This document shows positions 35,269 through 42,657 of a DNA stretch of 42,657 nt, one piece after another. The DNA is from Mycobacterium sp. 852002-51971_SCH5477799-a (lineage in GTDB: Bacteria; Actinomycetota; Actinomycetes; Mycobacteriales; Mycobacteriaceae). The stretch covers positions 1-42,657 of the forward strand of contig NZ_LZIF01000080.1 in NCBI RefSeq assembly GCF_001667145.1, written 5' to 3'. The translations under genes were made by a program, and so were the position numbers. Below the pieces are notes generated by a model. That model searched no databases. It saw nothing but the letters and a program-made list of their open reading frames with translations, and was not told where the DNA came from. The number at the start of each line of letters is the position of its first letter. Position 1 is the stretch's first letter.

Positions 35269-36357
35269 TCAACCGGCCGCGGGCGGCCGCGTCAGCACCA
35301 TGATCCGCCTGCCGTAGCGGGGGACCACAAGCGTGGCCCGCCTGATCGTGCCTCCCGGTACCCCGGGTATGCCGGGCGTCCCGGGCCCCGTTCGGCCCAC
35401 CGCTTCGGTCGCCGCCAGGCCGGACATGCCGCTTCCCGGCAATGCCGCAACGGGATTGCCGGTCGCGGTGGCCCACCCGGCGGGCACCGACATCGAGCCG
35501 ATCCGTCCGGCACGCGCGAGTACCGCGTTGACGTTGCCCAGGCCCGACGGGGCGGCGCCGAGCGCAGGCGCCTTGGGAAGCGCGGAGGGAACCGCCGCGA
35601 GGTTCGGCAAAATGCCCAAGTTCTTGTCGGCCTGGATGATTCCGGCAGTAGTCCCCTCGGCAGTGAAGATTGATCTGAACGCAGTCGAGGTGCCCTGGAT
35701 GGTGTCAAGGATCCGGAACAATTCCGACGAGGAGCCGGCGGCCGCTGAAGCCGCCTTCGAGCCCGAGTTCGAGCTCCAGGCGTTGGCGGTGGCCTGAGCG
35801 ACGGCGTCTCGCTGAGCCCGTTCTCCATCCGGAGTAGTGGTTTGGCGCGGGGAGACGAACGGCGAAACCTGTGCCGCCGCAGCTGAACTGGTGGAATAGC
35901 TGAACATCGCGGCGGCGTCCTGCGCCCAGTATTCGGCGTACTGGGCTTCGTTGGCCGCGATGGCCGCGGTGTTCTGGCCGAAGAAGTTCGTTGCCACCAG
36001 CGTCGCCAGTTGGGTGCGGTTGGCCGCCACCGCGGCCGGAGGCACGGTCATGGCAAATGCAAGCTCGTAGGCCGCCACCGCCGCTCGGGCCTGCATGGCC
36101 GTCTGCTGCGCACGTTCGGCGGTCGCATGCAGCCACGACACATAGGGGGCGGCGCCGGCCGACATCGCCTGGGCTGCGGGCCCGTGCCAGTACAAACCCG
36201 TCAGGCCGGACAGCGCCGATTCGTAGACCGCGGCCGTGATGCCCAGCTCGGCCGAGAGCGAGTCCCAGCTCGCCGCGGCAGCCAGCAGCGAACCCGAGCC
36301 CGGCCCCGCGTACATCCGGCCCGAGTTCACCTCTGGTGGAAGGAAGCCGAAATCCAT
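35269..36357 (-). CDS. PPE family protein, PPE-SVP subgroup
   Basis: A 362-residue PPE protein. Pro-Pro-Glu is at residues 7-9 ([15 protein letters not shown]), the helical hairpin has the WxG turn [11 protein letters not shown], and the C-terminal region carries [12 protein letters not shown], the SVP signature. It ends [17 protein letters not shown], resembling the C-terminus of M. tuberculosis PPE51 as I recall it. PPE proteins are exported by type VII (ESX) secretion, usually as PE-PPE dimers, but no PE gene is adjacent. It lies 92 bases after the second PPE gene, and probably arose by tandem duplication. Confidence 0.92.
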   Translation of the reverse strand: MDFGFLPPEVNSGRMYAGPGSGSLLAAAASWDSLSAELGITAAVYESALSGLTGLYWHGPAAQAMSAGAAPYVSWLHATAERAQQTAMQARAAVAAYELAFAMTVPPAAVAANRTQLATLVATNFFGQNTAAIAANEAQYAEYWAQDAAAMFSYSTSSAAAAQVSPFVSPRQTTTPDGERAQRDAVAQATANAWSSNSGSKAASAAAGSSSELFRILDTIQGTSTAFRSIFTAEGTTAGIIQADKNLGILPNLAAVPSALPKAPALGAAPSGLGNVNAVLARAGRIGSMSVPAGWATATGNPVAALPGSGMSGLAATEAVGRTGPGTPGIPGVPGGTIRRATLVVPRYGRRIMVLTRPPAAG

Positions 36358-36449
36358 TGTCTTACAGCCTCATGAGCTGCGTGTAGCGAAACTGCGGGCG
36401 ACGATCGATTAGTGCTGTGGTCGACGGCAGTTGGTGGATTGGCGGCACG

Positions 36450-37610
36450 TCACCCGGCGGCCGGCGGGCGTGGCATCACGGTGAGCCGCACGCCGTAACG
36501 GGGCGGGGCACCCGCCCCGGCCGATCGCGCGGCGCCGCCGCCCGGCATGCCGGGGTAACCGGGATACCCGGACGCCATCGGCTCCTCGGTCCCCGGCAGC
36601 GTGGTGAAGCCGGCGGGTTCCAATGGCGAGATGTGGGTGCTCGTGGGTGCGGACCAACTTGCGGGCACCGACATCGGCCCGATCCTGCCGGCGTGCGAGA
36701 GGGTCGCGGTGACATTGCCCAGGCCACCGCCGAGGCCCGATGTGGCACCGCGGAGTGCGGGCGCTGCGAGCGCTGGAGCGAGATTGGCCGCGGCCGCGCC
36801 GGGCTTGGCGAGAATGCCCAGATTGTTCTCGGCCCCGATGATTCCGGACACGAACTGCTCCATGTTGTAAGGAGCGCTGAACCCGAGGCCCGTCCCCTGA
36901 ATAGCGTCAAGAACCCGGAAGGCGTTGCCGTCACCCGCGCCACCCGCTCCCAGGTTCGGTGCCGCCTGCACTTGCGGTTGCGGTTGCGTCGAGAGCGGCG
37001 AAATCGCCTGCGTGACCGCCTTAGTCGCGCCGGAGTTGGCGTTGGCCGTGGCCACGGCGGCGTTCTGGGCACCCACCCCGGACTCGTTGATGGATTTGTG
37101 CGCGGTGGCGAACCGCGGCAACTGGGTTGTCGCCGCCATCGACGCCACGGAGTAGCCGGCCATCGCAGCGGCGTCCTGAGCCCAGTAGTCAGCGTACTGC
37201 GCCTCGGTGTCCGCGATGGACGCGGTGTTCTGGCCCACGATGTTCGTCGCCACCAGCGCTGCCAACAGCGTGCGATTGGCGGCGATCACCGGTGGGGGCA
37301 CCGTCATCGCGTACGCCTGTTCATACGCCGCGGCGGCCGTCCGCGCCTGCATTGCTGTCTGTTTCGTCTGCTCGGCGGTCCCTTGCAGCCAGCCCATGTA
37401 GCGGGCGGCCGAGTACGCCATCGACTCCGAGGCCGGGCCGCGCCATTGCAGGTCGAGGCCCGCGAGCACCGATTCGTATGACTCGGCGGTGGAAGCCAGC
37501 TCGGCCGACAACGCGTCCCAGCTTCCGGCCGCGGTCAGCAGCGAGGCCATCCCGGCGCCGGTGTACATCCGGGCCGAATTGATTTCGGGTGGAAAAAAGG
37601 TCCACTCCAT
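36450..37610 (-). CDS. PPE family protein, PPE51-like
   Basis: A 386-residue PPE-SVP protein. The N-terminus is EWTFFPPEINSARMYTGAGM, with PPE at residues 7-9; the WxG turn is LQWRGPASESM; GRIGPMSVPASW is the SVP motif. The tail SPLEPAGFTTLPGTEEP and PRYGVRLTVMPRPPAAG are close to M. tuberculosis PPE51, which has been implicated in uptake of glycerol and sugars across the outer membrane. Start ATG 37610 has a GAGGGG site upstream; the frame above it to 37784 is leader. It is the first gene of the PPE pair. Confidence 0.92.
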   Translation of the reverse strand: MEWTFFPPEINSARMYTGAGMASLLTAAGSWDALSAELASTAESYESVLAGLDLQWRGPASESMAYSAARYMGWLQGTAEQTKQTAMQARTAAAAYEQAYAMTVPPPVIAANRTLLAALVATNIVGQNTASIADTEAQYADYWAQDAAAMAGYSVASMAATTQLPRFATAHKSINESGVGAQNAAVATANANSGATKAVTQAISPLSTQPQPQVQAAPNLGAGGAGDGNAFRVLDAIQGTGLGFSAPYNMEQFVSGIIGAENNLGILAKPGAAAANLAPALAAPALRGATSGLGGGLGNVTATLSHAGRIGPMSVPASWSAPTSTHISPLEPAGFTTLPGTEEPMASGYPGYPGMPGGGAARSAGAGAPPRYGVRLTVMPRPPAAG

Positions 37611-37656
37611 CTGTGATACATCCCCTCGAAGTGTGGATTTAGGGCAAACGCCCCCG

Positions 37657-37700
37657 ACGCCGATGCCGGCGCCAGCCGCATCGGCGTGTTCTGGAAAATA
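37657..37700 (-). promoter_or_regulatory. Predicted PPE promoter with hairpin at the 5' end of the leader
   Basis: On the minus strand, TATTTT (37695-37700) is a good -10 element. The next feature downstream is an inverted repeat with ten-base perfect arms, ACGCCGATGC (37657-37666) and GCATCGGCGT (37678-37687), around an 11-base loop that itself contains GGCGCC. Transcription would start near 37688, so the message would begin in the stem. The -35 match (TTCGAA) is weak. The hairpin may stabilise or regulate the mRNA of the PPE pair. Confidence 0.4.
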
Positions 37701-38143
37701 GCTGGGCCGCTGCCTGATTCGAATTGTCCTTCGGCAAGGCTCACCCCGCGTCAGCTGAGAAAGCAGCCCGCGCGATCGCGGCACTGCCGTCTGGGGTGGG
37801 CAGCGTGGCGCCTATCGGGTGGGCGGAGCGTGCGCGCAGGGCATTGCGAGGACCTTCGTGTTTTCGGGCCCTACAAAAGTCGCAAATGCGGCCGATGCTT
37901 GCGGGGTTTTGCTTATTTCACGAAGCGGGCAAGTTAGAATTCAGCTCAAATTTACCTTTAGTTCACTATTTGTTAACCAACGCCGAATCCGGTTCACACC
38001 GGTCGAACATTCGGGCCGAGGCCCTTTGCCACACGGGTCATTCCGTGCGTGCGATACGTTGCGGCAACCTTCAGCCCGGCCCGACTGGAACCTGAAACAC
38101 ACTGCTCTGCAACAAAATTCATCGAAGCCCGAGACGCATGTGA
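37701..38143. other. Intergenic region upstream of the PPE pair, no gene supported
   Basis: About 440 bases with unusually AT-rich stretches for this genome, especially 37930-37980 (ttcagctcaaatttaccttt and nearby gttaac). Short open frames occur, but none has a convincing ribosome site, domain or composition. The stretch up to 38143 may include the eroded front part of the haemoglobin relic described next; no globin-like sequence is recognisable in it. Confidence 0.5.
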
Positions 38144-38401
38144 ACCGGAATCTTCTCCCGGGAGATCCACCGTCGTGCCCGCTTGTCGGATCGTCACTTC
38201 CGGCGCTGGCTCACCCTGTGGCACAACACCGTTGACGAGATGTACCGCGGGCCGGCGGCCGATTGGGCGAAGGTTCAGGCCGGCCGGATCGCGTGGGCCA
38301 TGCGCCGGCGACTGACCGGCGCCGACGCACCCGAGCTCCTCGTCACGCACCCGGCTCGTTCCGGTCAGGCTCCGGACCGAACCGGAAACGGCGACCGGTG
38401 A
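38144..38401 (+). pseudogene. C-terminal relic of a group III truncated haemoglobin
   Basis: The frame following a stop at 38141 reads REIHRRARLSDRHFRRWLTL, then WHNTVDEMYRGPAADWAK, VQAGRIAWAMRRRLTG. This matches the last two helices of group III truncated haemoglobins (compare EFFEIWLKLFEESLNIVY in Campylobacter Ctb, from memory): Phe-x2-Trp-Leu-x-Leu, an acidic stretch, then Ala/Ile-rich helix. The haem-binding helices, about the first 60-70 residues, are missing and no start or ribosome site is seen. The 3' end overlaps the end of the convergent PPOX gene by 59 bases. Confidence 0.55.
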
Positions 38402-38774
38402 CTTCGGTGGGCGTAATGCGCACATAGTGCGGTTTGCGCGTTGCCGTCCACGGCAGCAGCTGCGCGCGTTCGGCTCGTTGGATGTCCGCGTCGGCCTTCA
38501 GCAGTCGCGCGCGACCACGCACGATCACGCTCCATCCTTCGATGACGTTGTGGTCGTCGACCTCGAAGACCACCGCGTGATTGGCCACGGCCGAAAACAG
38601 TTTGGTGCCCTCAGCGGTGCGGAACAACACGGTGCGCTCTTGTGCGACGAAGTTGACGGGGAAGATCTCGGGCTCACCGGCGAAGTTGGTGACCAGCCGA
38701 CCCAGCGAGACGCTGCCCAACAGGTTCCAGTTCTCGTCCTCGGAAAGCAGGGCTACCGGTTGGTCGCTACCCAC
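38343..38774 (-). CDS. Pyridoxamine 5'-phosphate oxidase-family flavoprotein
   Basis: A 143-residue split-barrel protein of the PPOX/FDR type, binding FMN or F420. Visible motifs are LGSVSLGRLVTNFAGEPEIF, PVNFVAQERTVLFRTAEGTK, HNVIEGWSVIVRGRARLL and the C-terminal PHYVRITPTEVTGRRFRFG. The GTG at 38774 is used, because the open frame above it is Arg/Ser/Cys-rich and unlike the family. Relatives include F420-dependent reductases and nitroreductase-like proteins; the substrate cannot be told. It lies near PPE51-like genes; M. tuberculosis has DosR-regulated genes in this region as I recall, but no DosR site was found. Confidence 0.8.
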   Translation of the reverse strand: MGSDQPVALLSEDENWNLLGSVSLGRLVTNFAGEPEIFPVNFVAQERTVLFRTAEGTKLFSAVANHAVVFEVDDHNVIEGWSVIVRGRARLLKADADIQRAERAQLLPWTATRKPHYVRITPTEVTGRRFRFGPEPDRNEPGA

Positions 38775-38832
38775 GTGCTCAACGCTAGGAATGGCGTCGT
38801 TGAGTAGGGCCCTTCGTACTCTCGGTGCGGAC

Positions 38833-40194
38833 TCAGCCGTGGCTGACCCGCAGCAACTTGGCCAAACTCGGCAGCTTGACGCGGGGACGCCCGTGCGGCT
38901 CGCCCGCTGCTCGCTCGTGGGCATCGATGAGATCCCAGTGCGCCGAGGTGACCAGCTTGGGCTGGCGTGACGCCAGCCAGTCGGCCAGCTGGTCGGCGTG
39001 GTCGTCCGGGAAATCGGCGAGACCGTCGGCGCCGGACAGATCGGCGAGCAGCGTGTCGATGGTGTCCTGGGAGTCCTTCTTATTGGTGCCGATCACGCCG
39101 GTCGGCCCGCGCTTGATCCACCCGACCACATATTCGTTGCGGCTTTCTGCCACCCGGCCGCCGCTGTTGGGGATCGTCGCGGTCTTCTCGTCGAACGGCA
39201 GTCCCGGGGTCGGCACACCGCGGTAGCCGACCGAGCGCACCACCAGCTGAACCGGTAGCTCCTCACGCTCGCCGGTATCTTTGGCGGAAACCCAGCCGTT
39301 GTCGTCGGTGACCAGCTCGTTGCGGCCGAGCACGATCGCCTCGACCCGGTCCTTGCCCTTGATCTCGATCGGGGAGGTCATGAAGCGCAGCACGATGCGA
39401 CGGTGTCCGGGGCGTGGGTCGCGCTTGGCGTAATCGCGCAGCACGTTGATGTTCTGCTTCGCCGTCTTGCCGACCGCGGCCGCATCCTCGTCGCTGATGC
39501 CTTCCAGCTGGGCGGGGTCGACGATCACGTCGACGTTTTCCAGGTCGCCCAACTCGCGGAGCTCGAGGGTGGTGAACGCGGTTTGCAGCGGCCCCCGCCG
39601 ACCGATGACCACCACCTCGTCGACGCCGCACGGGCGCAGCGACTCCAGCGCATGGTCGGCGATGTCGGTCAGCCCCAGCACGTCGGGGTCGGTGACCAGA
39701 ATGCGTGCGACGTCGAGCGCGACGTTGCCGTTACCGACGACCACAGCACGTGCCCCCGAGAGATCGGGCGTGGCGGCCTCAAAATTCGGGTGCGCGTTGT
39801 ACCATCCCACGAAATCAACGGCGGCGATGCTGCCCCGCAGGTCCTCGCCGGGGATGTTCAACGCACGGTCTGATTGCGCCCCGACCGCGTAGACGACGGC
39901 GTCGTAGCGCTCGGCGAGTTCGCTGGCCTGCACGTGCTCGCCTACCGAGATGTTGCCGAAGAAGCGGAAGCGCGGATCCTTCGACGTCTTCTCGAATTGC
40001 TTGCTGATCGACTTGATCTTCGGGTGATCGGGCGCGACGCCGGAGCGCACCAGCCCCCACGGGGTGGGCAACATCTCCAGCATGTCGACGGCGATATCGA
40101 TGTCCTCGGACCCGTCGGCCGCCTTCAGCAGGGAGGACGCGGCGAAGAAGCCCGACGGTCCGGAACCAACGATTGCAACGTGGTAAGGGCGCAT
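38833..40194 (-). CDS. fprA: Ferredoxin/adrenodoxin-type NADP+ reductase
   Basis: A 453-residue FAD enzyme of the adrenodoxin-reductase type, passing electrons from NADPH to ferredoxins and so to cytochromes P450. The FAD motif is VAIVGSGPSGFFAAS (from residue 7), followed by MLPTPWGLVRSGVAPDHPKI; the NADPH motif is VVGNGNVALDVARIL (residues 153-167), followed by VVVIGRRGP. The C-terminal GWIKRGPTGVIGTNKKDS is characteristic. The M. tuberculosis FprA (Rv3106) has about the same length. ATG 40194 has GAAGG upstream; the open frame beyond it to 41049 is antisense to prfB. Confidence 0.95.
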   Translation of the reverse strand: MRPYHVAIVGSGPSGFFAASSLLKAADGSEDIDIAVDMLEMLPTPWGLVRSGVAPDHPKIKSISKQFEKTSKDPRFRFFGNISVGEHVQASELAERYDAVVYAVGAQSDRALNIPGEDLRGSIAAVDFVGWYNAHPNFEAATPDLSGARAVVVGNGNVALDVARILVTDPDVLGLTDIADHALESLRPCGVDEVVVIGRRGPLQTAFTTLELRELGDLENVDVIVDPAQLEGISDEDAAAVGKTAKQNINVLRDYAKRDPRPGHRRIVLRFMTSPIEIKGKDRVEAIVLGRNELVTDDNGWVSAKDTGEREELPVQLVVRSVGYRGVPTPGLPFDEKTATIPNSGGRVAESRNEYVVGWIKRGPTGVIGTNKKDSQDTIDTLLADLSGADGLADFPDDHADQLADWLASRQPKLVTSAHWDLIDAHERAAGEPHGRPRVKLPSLAKLLRVSHG

Positions 40195-40342
40195 TCTCGA
40201 CCTTCTATTCGTGCCCGAATGCGCGCAGGGGGCTGTCGCGCGCAAAGCGGGGCGCACATGATCGTGCCTCGATGCTAAACGCATGACCGCTGGTCGTGAC
40301 CTGGACACTCGCTGCGACCCGAGCTGCTCGGGGGCCCCCGGG

Positions 40343-40348
40343 TAACGT
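40343..40348 (+). promoter_or_regulatory. Possible -10 element of prfB
   Basis: TAACGT fits the mycobacterial TANNNT consensus and ends eight bases before the GTG start of prfB, with no ribosome site between. This places transcription at or near the start codon, so the mRNA could be leaderless. The 162-base gap to fprA (40195-40356) would then hold divergent promoters. Confidence 0.35.
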
Positions 40349-40356
40349 TGTCGGCT

Positions 40357-41469
40357 GTGGAACCCGACCGTCAAGCCGATATCGCCGCCCTCGACGCCAC
40401 CCTGACCACGGTGGAACGGGTGCTCGATGTGGACGGTCTGCGCACGCGCATCGAGAAGCTCGAACACGAGGCGTCCGATCCCCAGTTGTGGGACGACCAA
40501 GCTCGTGCCCAGCGGGTGACCAGCGAGTTGTCGCACGCCCAGGGCGAGCTGCGCCGGGTCGAGGAGTTGCGGGGGCGCCTGGACGACCTGCCGGTGCTCT
40601 ACGAGCTGGCGGCCGAGGAGGGTGAAGGCGCCGACGACGCGCTGGTCGAGGCCGACGCCGAGCTCAAGGCGCTGCGCGCGGACATCGAAGCCACCGAGGT
40701 CCGCACCCTGCTGTCGGGCGATTACGACGAACGCGAAGCGCTGGTCACGATTCGCTCCGGCGCGGGCGGGGTGGACGCCGCCGACTGGGCCGAGATGCTG
40801 ATGCGCATGTACATCCGGTGGGCTGAACAGCACAAGTATCCGGTGGAGGTATTCGATACGTCCTACGCCGAAGAGGCCGGCATCAAGAGTGCGACGTTCG
40901 CCGTGCACGCCCCGTTCGCCTACGGCACGCTGTCGGTGGAGCAGGGCACTCACCGGCTGGTGCGAATCAGTCCGTTCGACAACCAGAGCCGGCGCCAGAC
41001 ATCGTTCGCTGAAGTCGAAGTGCTTCCGGTGGTCGAGACCACCGATCACATCGACATACCGGAAGGCGATGTGCGCGTTGACGTTTACCGTTCGAGTGGC
41101 CCCGGAGGCCAGTCGGTGAACACCACCGACTCTGCGGTACGTTTAACCCATATCCCAACGGGTATCGTCGTGACTTGCCAGAACGAAAAATCGCAATTGC
41201 AGAACAAGATCTCGGCGATGCGAGTGCTTCAGGCAAAATTGTTGGAACGCAAGCGATCCGAAGAACGCGCTGAGTTAGATGCGTTAAAAGGCGAAGGTGG
41301 CAGTTCGTGGGGCAACCAGATGCGCTCCTACGTTCTGCAGCCGTATCAGATGGTCAAGGACCTGCGAACCGAATACGAGGTTGGCAATCCCGCGGCCGTC
41401 CTGGATGGAGACATCGACGGATTCCTGGAAGCGGGAATCCGTTGGCGCAACCGAAAAGATGACGAATAA
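40357..41469 (+). CDS. prfB: Peptide chain release factor 2
   Basis: RF2 of 370 residues, which reads UGA and UAA stop codons and triggers peptide release. It has the anticodon-like tripeptide in [14 protein letters not shown] (SPF) and the catalytic [20 protein letters not shown], with GGQ at residues 250-252. The frame is continuous, so the programmed +1 frameshift known from E. coli prfB is absent. GTG 40357 is preferred over TTG 40348 since homologous proteins begin just before DPDRQAD-like residues. Its end overlaps the MscS gene by 11 bases. Confidence 0.95.
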   Translation: MEPDRQADIAALDATLTTVERVLDVDGLRTRIEKLEHEASDPQLWDDQARAQRVTSELSHAQGELRRVEELRGRLDDLPVLYELAAEEGEGADDALVEADAELKALRADIEATEVRTLLSGDYDEREALVTIRSGAGGVDAADWAEMLMRMYIRWAEQHKYPVEVFDTSYAEEAGIKSATFAVHAPFAYGTLSVEQGTHRLVRISPFDNQSRRQTSFAEVEVLPVVETTDHIDIPEGDVRVDVYRSSGPGGQSVNTTDSAVRLTHIPTGIVVTCQNEKSQLQNKISAMRVLQAKLLERKRSEERAELDALKGEGGSSWGNQMRSYVLQPYQMVKDLRTEYEVGNPAAVLDGDIDGFLEAGIRWRNRKDDE

Positions 41470-42445
41470 CACAAGTTTTCTCGCCGCATCGATGACGCAC
41501 CGCTGGCACGACTTCTGGCGGGGCGAGTTCGGTGAGTGGATCATCACCCGCGGTCTGCGGATCGTCATGGTCCTGATCGCCGCGATGCTGGCCGCCCGGT
41601 TCGTCAACTGGGTGGCGCAGCAGGTGACCCATCAGCTCAACCTGGGCTTCGCCGAGAGCGATGCGCTGGTGCGCTCGGAGGCATCGAAACACCGGCAGGC
41701 CGTGGCGTCGGTGATCTCGTGGGTGTCGGTCGTCATCATCGGCATCTGGGTCATGCTGCAGGTTGCTCAGATACTGCAGTTCTCGATCGGGGGGCTGGTC
41801 GCGCCGGCCACTGTGGTCGGGGCCGCGCTGGGTTTCGGCGCGCAACAGTTGGTCAGGGACCTGCTGTCCGGCTTCTTCATCCTGGTGGAGCGCCAGTACG
41901 GGTTCGGAGACATGGTGACCATCACCGTCGTGTCCGCGACGGAAGCGACCGGCACGGTCGAGAACGTGACGCTGCGGGTCACCCGACTGCGCTCACCGGA
42001 TGGTGAAGTGTTGACCATTCCCAACGGGCAGATCGTCAAGGTGGTCAACCTGTCCAAGGATTGGGCACGCGCGGTGGTGGACATCCCGGTGTCGATCAAC
42101 GCCGACCTCAACCGGGTCAACGACGTCTTGCATCAAGAATGCGACCGCGCGATGGACAACCCCGTGCTGGGCCAACTGCTGCTGGATGCGCCCACGGTGA
42201 TGGGTGTGGAGAGCATCGAAGTCGACACGGTCACCCTGCGTATGGTGGCCCGCACGCTGCCCGGCAAGCAGTTCGAGGTCGGACGGCAGCTGCGCGTCCT
42301 GGTCATCCGGGCGCTGGCCCGCGTCGGGATCGTGACCGCGGCCGACGCGACGGTCGGCCTGGTCGAAGACCCCTCGGTGCCGGCCGCACAGGCCGCCGAA
42401 CAGCGAACCGATGATGAAGTCCAAGGTGCGGTGCAGAAGCGTTGA
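41459..42445 (+). CDS. MscS-family mechanosensitive channel
   Basis: A 328-residue small-conductance mechanosensitive channel-like protein. Two N-terminal membrane helices (about residues 30-50 and 80-102) precede the pore helix [20 protein letters not shown] and [20 protein letters not shown]. The soluble beta domain follows, with [20 protein letters not shown], then the C-terminal domain. It opens under membrane tension to protect against osmotic shock. ATG 41459 overlaps prfB; ATG 41492 is a possible alternative. It corresponds to M. tuberculosis Rv3104c by position. Confidence 0.88.
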   Translation: MTNNTSFLAASMTHRWHDFWRGEFGEWIITRGLRIVMVLIAAMLAARFVNWVAQQVTHQLNLGFAESDALVRSEASKHRQAVASVISWVSVVIIGIWVMLQVAQILQFSIGGLVAPATVVGAALGFGAQQLVRDLLSGFFILVERQYGFGDMVTITVVSATEATGTVENVTLRVTRLRSPDGEVLTIPNGQIVKVVNLSKDWARAVVDIPVSINADLNRVNDVLHQECDRAMDNPVLGQLLLDAPTVMGVESIEVDTVTLRMVARTLPGKQFEVGRQLRVLVIRALARVGIVTAADATVGLVEDPSVPAAQAAEQRTDDEVQGAVQKR

Positions 42446-42657
42446 AGTTCACCCTGAACATCCTCGAGAAGCGCGGCGAGGGCGACGACACGGATGCGGC
42501 GCATCGCTGGCCCAACTACGTGTTCGGCGGGCGGATGCGCACGTCGACCTTGGTATTGATCATCGCTTTCTTCCTGGCGTGGTGGGTCTACGACACCTAC
42601 CGCCCGGAACCGGCCCCCAAGCCCCCCGCCCCGCAGGTGGTTCCGCCGGGACGCGCC
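42442..42657 (+). CDS. Proline-rich membrane protein, N-terminal part (cut by window end)
   Basis: The frame from TTG 42442, which overlaps the channel stop (TTGA), gives 72 residues and continues off the window. It has a polar N-terminus ([20 protein letters not shown]), one membrane helix (TSTLVLIIAFFLAWWVYDTY) and a Pro-rich segment (RPEPAPKPPAPQVVPPG). This fits M. tuberculosis Rv3103c, described as a proline-rich membrane protein, next to prfB and ftsE/ftsX. Function unknown. The TTG start is favoured by the coupled overlap only. Confidence 0.65.
   Translation, partial: MKFTLNILEKRGEGDDTDAAHRWPNYVFGGRMRTSTLVLIIAFFLAWWVYDTYRPEPAPKPPAPQVVPPGRA

Noticed and set aside
37994..38425. 143-residue open frame on the minus strand between the PPOX and PPE genes
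   Set aside because: It runs antisense to the globin relic and lacks any domain or ribosome site; its 3' part is compositionally like non-coding DNA.
40195..41049. N-terminal extension of fprA by 285 residues
   Set aside because: The extension is antisense to prfB; FprA begins with its FAD motif right after ATG 40194, as expected for the family.
40357..41469. Programmed frameshift in prfB
   Set aside because: The reading frame is continuous from start to stop with no early in-frame UGA, so no frameshift is needed.

Overview
The window is a GC-rich stretch of chromosome from a Mycobacterium, most likely a slow-growing non-tuberculosis species. Four things point there: PPE-family proteins with the SVP signature, a complete 14-gene nuo operon, a MIRU-like spacer, and gene neighbourhoods I recall from M. 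tuberculosis (moxR3 cluster, nuoA-N, Rv3143, fadB4, fadE23, fadE24, Rv3137, PPE51, fprA, prfB). Comparisons with M. tuberculosis are from memory and no search was run. Most genes lie on the minus strand; the two ends are on the plus strand.

Layout. (1) 2-3712, plus: four genes and a fragment, a MoxR/DUF58/DUF4129 AAA+ chaperone-type cluster. (2) 3735-19524, minus: nuoN to nuoA, the proton-pumping type I NADH dehydrogenase (complex I), nearly all with overlapping start and stop codons. nuoM carries an in-frame array of 54-bp palindromic repeats (6583-6840), and a MIRU-like spacer separates nuoL from nuoM. (3) 19525-19963: a non-coding stretch with an inverted repeat and a possible gene remnant. 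(4) 19964-29017, minus: a tightly packed set ending in an Rv3143-type degenerate receiver protein and otherwise forming a catabolic island that I do not recall at this place in M. tuberculosis: HGD-like dioxygenase, alpha/beta hydrolase, class III CoA-transferase, HMG-CoA-lyase-type aldolase, TetR regulator, acyl-CoA dehydrogenase, aminoglycoside-phosphotransferase-like kinase, DUF6285, SnoaL-like and YceI-like proteins. A TetR-type operator overlaps a predicted promoter in front of it. (5) 29291-33989, minus: fadE24, fadE23, an AcuI-like reductase and fadB4, preceded by a perfect 32-bp palindrome. (6) 34074-38774: hisN, a small membrane protein on the plus strand, two PPE-SVP genes, a relic of a group III truncated haemoglobin, and a PPOX-family flavoprotein. 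(7) 38833-end: fprA on minus, diverging from prfB, an MscS-like channel and a proline-rich membrane protein cut by the window end.

How they work together: regions 2, 4 and 5 fit a lipid- or aromatic-catabolising aerobe. CoA-ester oxidation in regions 4 and 5 yields reducing equivalents, and the Nuo complex oxidises NADH at the membrane. The observations most worth following are the repeat array inside nuoM, the kinase plus acyl-CoA dehydrogenase module in the island, the two operator-like palindromes, and the haemoglobin relic. I found no tRNA or rRNA gene, CRISPR array, insertion sequence or prophage.
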